NCBI GenBank assembly: GCA_025937955.1 | Contig: JAICQI010000274.1 | Coordinates: 1 to 7,464, forward strand | Source of the DNA: Pyrinomonadaceae bacterium | GTDB lineage: Bacteria > Acidobacteriota > Blastocatellia > Pyrinomonadales > Pyrinomonadaceae | Length of the DNA stretch: 7,464 nt | Reading direction: 5' to 3' | Part shown: one piece after another, positions 5,108 to 7,464 of the stretch | Numbering within the stretch: the stretch's first letter is position 1 | Layout: the number at the start of each line of letters is the position of its first letter | Notes under the pieces: generated by a model | Seen by the model: the letters and a program-made list of their open reading frames with translations, nothing else | Database searches by the model: none | Told to the model about the DNA's origin: nothing | Position numbers and translations under genes: made by a program

Positions 5108-6000
5108 GGTTCCAATCCCGGTTCGTATGTCACGATAAACTCGAGAAACTTCGACACTTCAACCATGTCTTTCCCCGTGAATCGGATGCTGTGCGCGTCG
5201 GTGCGTTCGACGATACTCAAGTAGCCAAGCACCTCCGACGGCCGGTAATTCTTGAAGCGCACGTCCACCTGAATCGGTGCCGCGAGTTTGTAAGGTTTAA
5301 AGTCCTTGATGCGCGCGACCGCCCTTCTGGCCTTATCACGAATCAACCGGTAGCTGGCTTCAGGCATTAAAGTCTTCGCGGAATGAAAACCCGAAGCCCA
5401 CTTTACGACTGCTCCTTCAACGTCACCGAGCAGGGCCTGCGTTTCCTTCACCACCGCATCGTCGCCCGAGATCATTATCACCGGCACATTGAAATGACCT
5501 GCGATGGCCGCGTTTAACCCGGCCTCTGAAACGGATGTGCCTTTTAGTCTTACGTCGGCGAGCCGGGCGCTGGAGATCGTGTGCGCGCGCACGCCCTGAG
5601 GGTTGGTGGTGGCAGTGTGATAGCCGATGAAGATAGCACCGGCGAAGGTCTCGTCGATGCCTTGCATCATCATGAGCGGCCTGGGCCATGCGCGGACCAA
5701 TAGCACATTTGTCGGAAGTTTTTCGATCAGCAGATTTTGTCCGTTGCCGTGCGAGTCGCTGACGACTATCTCGGTGGCGCCGGCAACAAACGCACCCTCG
5801 ATCGCGGCATTGACTTCATTCGTCATGAATTCCCGGAAGCGCGCGTACTCAAAGCCTTGCGGACCGAGCTGCTCATTGGTGACGGCGCCGACCACGCCTT
5901 CCATGTCAGCAGAGATGTAGATCTTCAGTGGTCTGTCCTGAGCGTTAGTCGTGACAAAGCTAAGTAACAGCAGAACCAAACAGATCAAACGAGATTTCAT
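5104..6000 (-). CDS. Exported M55 family D-aminopeptidase (DppA-like)
   Basis: A 298-residue zinc peptidase of family M55, whose model is the D-aminopeptidase DppA of Bacillus subtilis, which removes N-terminal D-amino acids such as D-Ala from short peptides. Seen: an N-terminal signal peptide (MKSR, hydrophobic core to about 18, probable cut near NAQ at 19-21), then the core beginning KIYISADMEG. All family metal and catalytic positions appear present: Asp32 and Glu34 (SADMEG), His84 (SDSHGNG), His128 (GYHT), His140 (AHTIS) as the likely catalytic histidine, and Glu159 (SEAGLNAA). Residue matching was by eye. The ATG at 6000 has AAGGAG six nt upstream (6007-6012). The signal peptide places it outside the cytoplasm, unlike the Bacillus enzyme. 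It lies downstream of an M28 peptidase gene on the same strand and could be co-transcribed with it. Confidence 0.9.
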   Translation of the reverse strand: MKSRLICLVLLLLSFVTTNAQDRPLKIYISADMEGVVGAVTNEQLGPQGFEYARFREFMTNEVNAAIEGAFVAGATEIVVSDSHGNGQNLLIEKLPTNVLLVRAWPRPLMMMQGIDETFAGAIFIGYHTATTNPQGVRAHTISSARLADVRLKGTSVSEAGLNAAIAGHFNVPVIMISGDDAVVKETQALLGDVEGAVVKWASGFHSAKTLMPEASYRLIRDKARRAVARIKDFKPYKLAAPIQVDVRFKNYRPSEVLGYLSIVERTDAHSIRFTGKDMVEVSKFLEFIVTYEPGLEP

Positions 6001-6025
6001 GTAGCGCTCCTTAAGAGATTTTGAG

Positions 6026-6074
6026 CCGCGGATAACACGGATTGAATCCGGATTTTATCTGTGTTTATCTGTGG
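6026..6074. repeat. Intergenic hairpin repeat between the two peptidase genes
   Basis: Bases 6026-6042 pair with 6057-6074 in a 17-bp stem with one bulged base (6064) and three G-T pairs. The loop contains the perfect palindrome AATCCGGATT (6045-6054). One arm reads CCGCGGATAACACGGAT; the other, read on the minus strand, CCACAGATAAACACAGAT, so the arms differ mainly by transitions that keep pairing. It is the better preserved relative of the element at 3371-3416. In the M28-M55 transcript it would form a hairpin in the spacer, where it might affect read-through or RNA stability. Confidence 0.65.
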
Positions 6075-6080
6075 CAGAAT

Positions 6081-7464
6081 TCATTTCACGGCTTCCACGA
6101 CGTGAATCGATTCCAGCGCGCGCAGGTACTCAATCACGACCTCCAGCGTGACTGGACCATAGGTCGCAGAAACAACGTCACGGATCTCCTGTGCGGTGCG
6201 GCGGCCGTTTACCAGATTCAGAACCTCATACGCATACTCGCTACCCGATCCGCGCAGTCCACGATACTGCGGCAGTCGCAGCTTGCTCTCGCGTTCCTCG
6301 CCGTAGTGGTCGCTGAAGTAATCATAACCAAACGCCGACATCGGTCCTTTGACTTTCGCACTGCGCCGGAAAACCAAACGTCCATCACCCTGCGGCGCCG
6401 CCGCCGGGTTAATTCCGCCAACAAGCCTTTCGACATTGCCAAGAAACGCATCTGCATCACTGCGCGTCGTCGCAGGAATGCGGAAGAACCGTTCCATCGA
6501 ATCAACTAGCGCGCGTTCATGCCAGAGGTGAAAACGTGTCAGATTCGCTGCTTCTTCCGGTGTTACCGGTGCCCGCCGAGCGAGCATGTTTGAAGTGCGT
6601 CGCAGACTATGTGCTTGCAGTACCTTCAGGATCGATGCTGCGTCGTCTGCTTTAACGTTCGCCAGAAAGTACGCACTGGCCGCGCCGATGAACGCGGCGC
6701 GTTTCAGCTTCGTCGGATCAACGTTCGCGGGCGTGTCGAGATTCGTGTGAATGTAACGATCGGGCCAGTCGTTCAGGTAGATTGCCGGGATGCCAAACGA
6801 GCTGTCCGTGTACACCTGATGATCGCTGCCCATCGAAAACTCCGCCATCTCCGCCTGCAGCGGTTCCTTGCCGCCTTCCGGCGCAAACATCGGATACGGC
6901 GCACTCACTCCTCCTGCAAACTGCGCCGACTGCTCGTTAACAAACTCGCCAAAGTGTTCGGCGACGTCGTTTACAAACGACGGCAGACTCGCTGGACCAC
7001 GAGTCACGTGAAAGATGGCCTTGGTCTCAGGGCCGCCGCCAACCATGTCCATGTGAATCACTGCCTTGATGCGTGAAGCGAGCTCCGGCTTCGCATTCAG
7101 CAGCGTGATGGTTCCTTCGATCTCAGGCGGCCAGATGAAACGAAGCGTGCGCGCCGGTCGCGCCAGCTTACCTTCGCGGATCAGCTTGTTGATTGCGCGC
7201 GCCACTTCGAGGATTGCAACACTGCCGCTGGCGTTGTCGTTGGCGCCCGGTCGCTGGTGATCGAGATGACAACTGAAAGCGATCTCTTCGTCGCGCAGGT
7301 TCGGATCAGATCCAGGGATTGTCGCAGTAGCAACGTCATACGTTCCGGCGTGCTTGCCGGCGCGTACAGTCGCGTGCAGTCGAATCTTTTCTCCACGCGC
7401 GAGCCGCGTTTGAAAGTTGCGGGCCTGTTTGAGTGAGATCATGAATGCGAACGCCGGCTTCGCA
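6081..7464 (-). CDS. M28 family metallopeptidase with C-terminal helical domain, 5' end cut by window
   Basis: The frame stays open through the right edge, with in-frame codons upstream of the ATG at 7442 (reading KPAFAF before MISLKQ), so the real N-terminus, probably with a signal peptide and PA-like segment, lies outside. Numbered from that methionine, the visible zinc-peptidase motifs are SCHLDH (57-62, His59), PGANDNASG (65-73, Asp69), WPPEIEG (104-110, Glu107 as likely catalytic base), HMDMVG (130-135, Asp132), SDHQVY (206-211) and YIHTNLDTP (230-238, His232). The usual EE pair is EIE here. The last 50 or so residues (YEVLNLVNGRRTAQEI onwards) form a separate helical, winged-helix or PqqD-like domain. 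It likely cleaves amino acids from peptides outside the cytoplasm, feeding the M55 enzyme encoded downstream; the substrate is not known. Confidence 0.88.
   Translation of the reverse strand, partial: AKPAFAFMISLKQARNFQTRLARGEKIRLHATVRAGKHAGTYDVATATIPGSDPNLRDEEIAFSCHLDHQRPGANDNASGSVAILEVARAINKLIREGKLARPARTLRFIWPPEIEGTITLLNAKPELASRIKAVIHMDMVGGGPETKAIFHVTRGPASLPSFVNDVAEHFGEFVNEQSAQFAGGVSAPYPMFAPEGGKEPLQAEMAEFSMGSDHQVYTDSSFGIPAIYLNDWPDRYIHTNLDTPANVDPTKLKRAAFIGAASAYFLANVKADDAASILKVLQAHSLRRTSNMLARRAPVTPEEAANLTRFHLWHERALVDSMERFFRIPATTRSDADAFLGNVERLVGGINPAAAPQGDGRLVFRRSAKVKGPMSAFGYDYFSDHYGEERESKLRLPQYRGLRGSGSEYAYEVLNLVNGRRTAQEIRDVVSATYGPVTLEVVIEYLRALESIHVVEAVK

Noticed and set aside
6609..7076. A 155-codon plus-strand frame opposite the M28 gene
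   Set aside because: Arginine- and valine-rich shadow translation over conserved peptidase motifs, with no ribosome binding site noted.

Overview
The window looks like chromosomal DNA from a GC-moderate, Gram-negative-type soil or environmental bacterium. The gene flavour (a GT39 membrane glycosyltransferase, an M28 peptidase with a C-terminal helical domain, an exported M55 D-aminopeptidase) and the intergenic CACAGAT-type hairpin repeats suggest Acidobacteriota, possibly Blastocatellia. That assignment is an impression from composition and gene families, not a search result. No rRNA, tRNA, CRISPR array or transposase was seen.

Layout. Bases 1-218 hold no convincing gene, only a terminator-like hairpin and a short palindrome. 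A DHFR/RibD-C family reductase (219-746, minus) is divergent from a WYL-domain regulator (854-1825, plus). A clean inverted repeat, ATGACA-N5-TGTCAT, lies midway between their starts and is a good candidate shared operator. The regulator overlaps a GT39-type membrane glycosyltransferase (1822-3366) by four bases (ATGA), so the two are probably translationally coupled.

A 339-base gap follows. It holds a degenerate hairpin repeat, a good sigma-70-type promoter (3430-3459) and a leader of about 240 nt with several ordered potential helices, one of which would cover the ribosome binding site of the next gene. That gene (3706-4716) encodes a single-domain-input-less AAA+/Fis-type enhancer-binding protein with an altered sigma-54 contact loop (GAYTSA instead of GAFTGA). 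Just after it come a 28-bp near-perfect palindrome (4734-4761), an A-tract, a possible -24/-12 promoter (4820-4835) and a small winged-helix-like protein gene (4868-5107). Activator, upstream site, promoter and target have the spacing expected of a compact sigma-54-type regulatory cassette. This is the most interesting part of the window.

The small gene's stop codon overlaps the stop codon of a convergent exported M55 D-aminopeptidase (5104-6000, minus). Upstream of that, on the same strand, is an M28 metallopeptidase cut by the window end (6081-7464). A hairpin repeat (6026-6074) separates the two peptidase genes, which may cooperate in peptide breakdown outside the cytoplasm.
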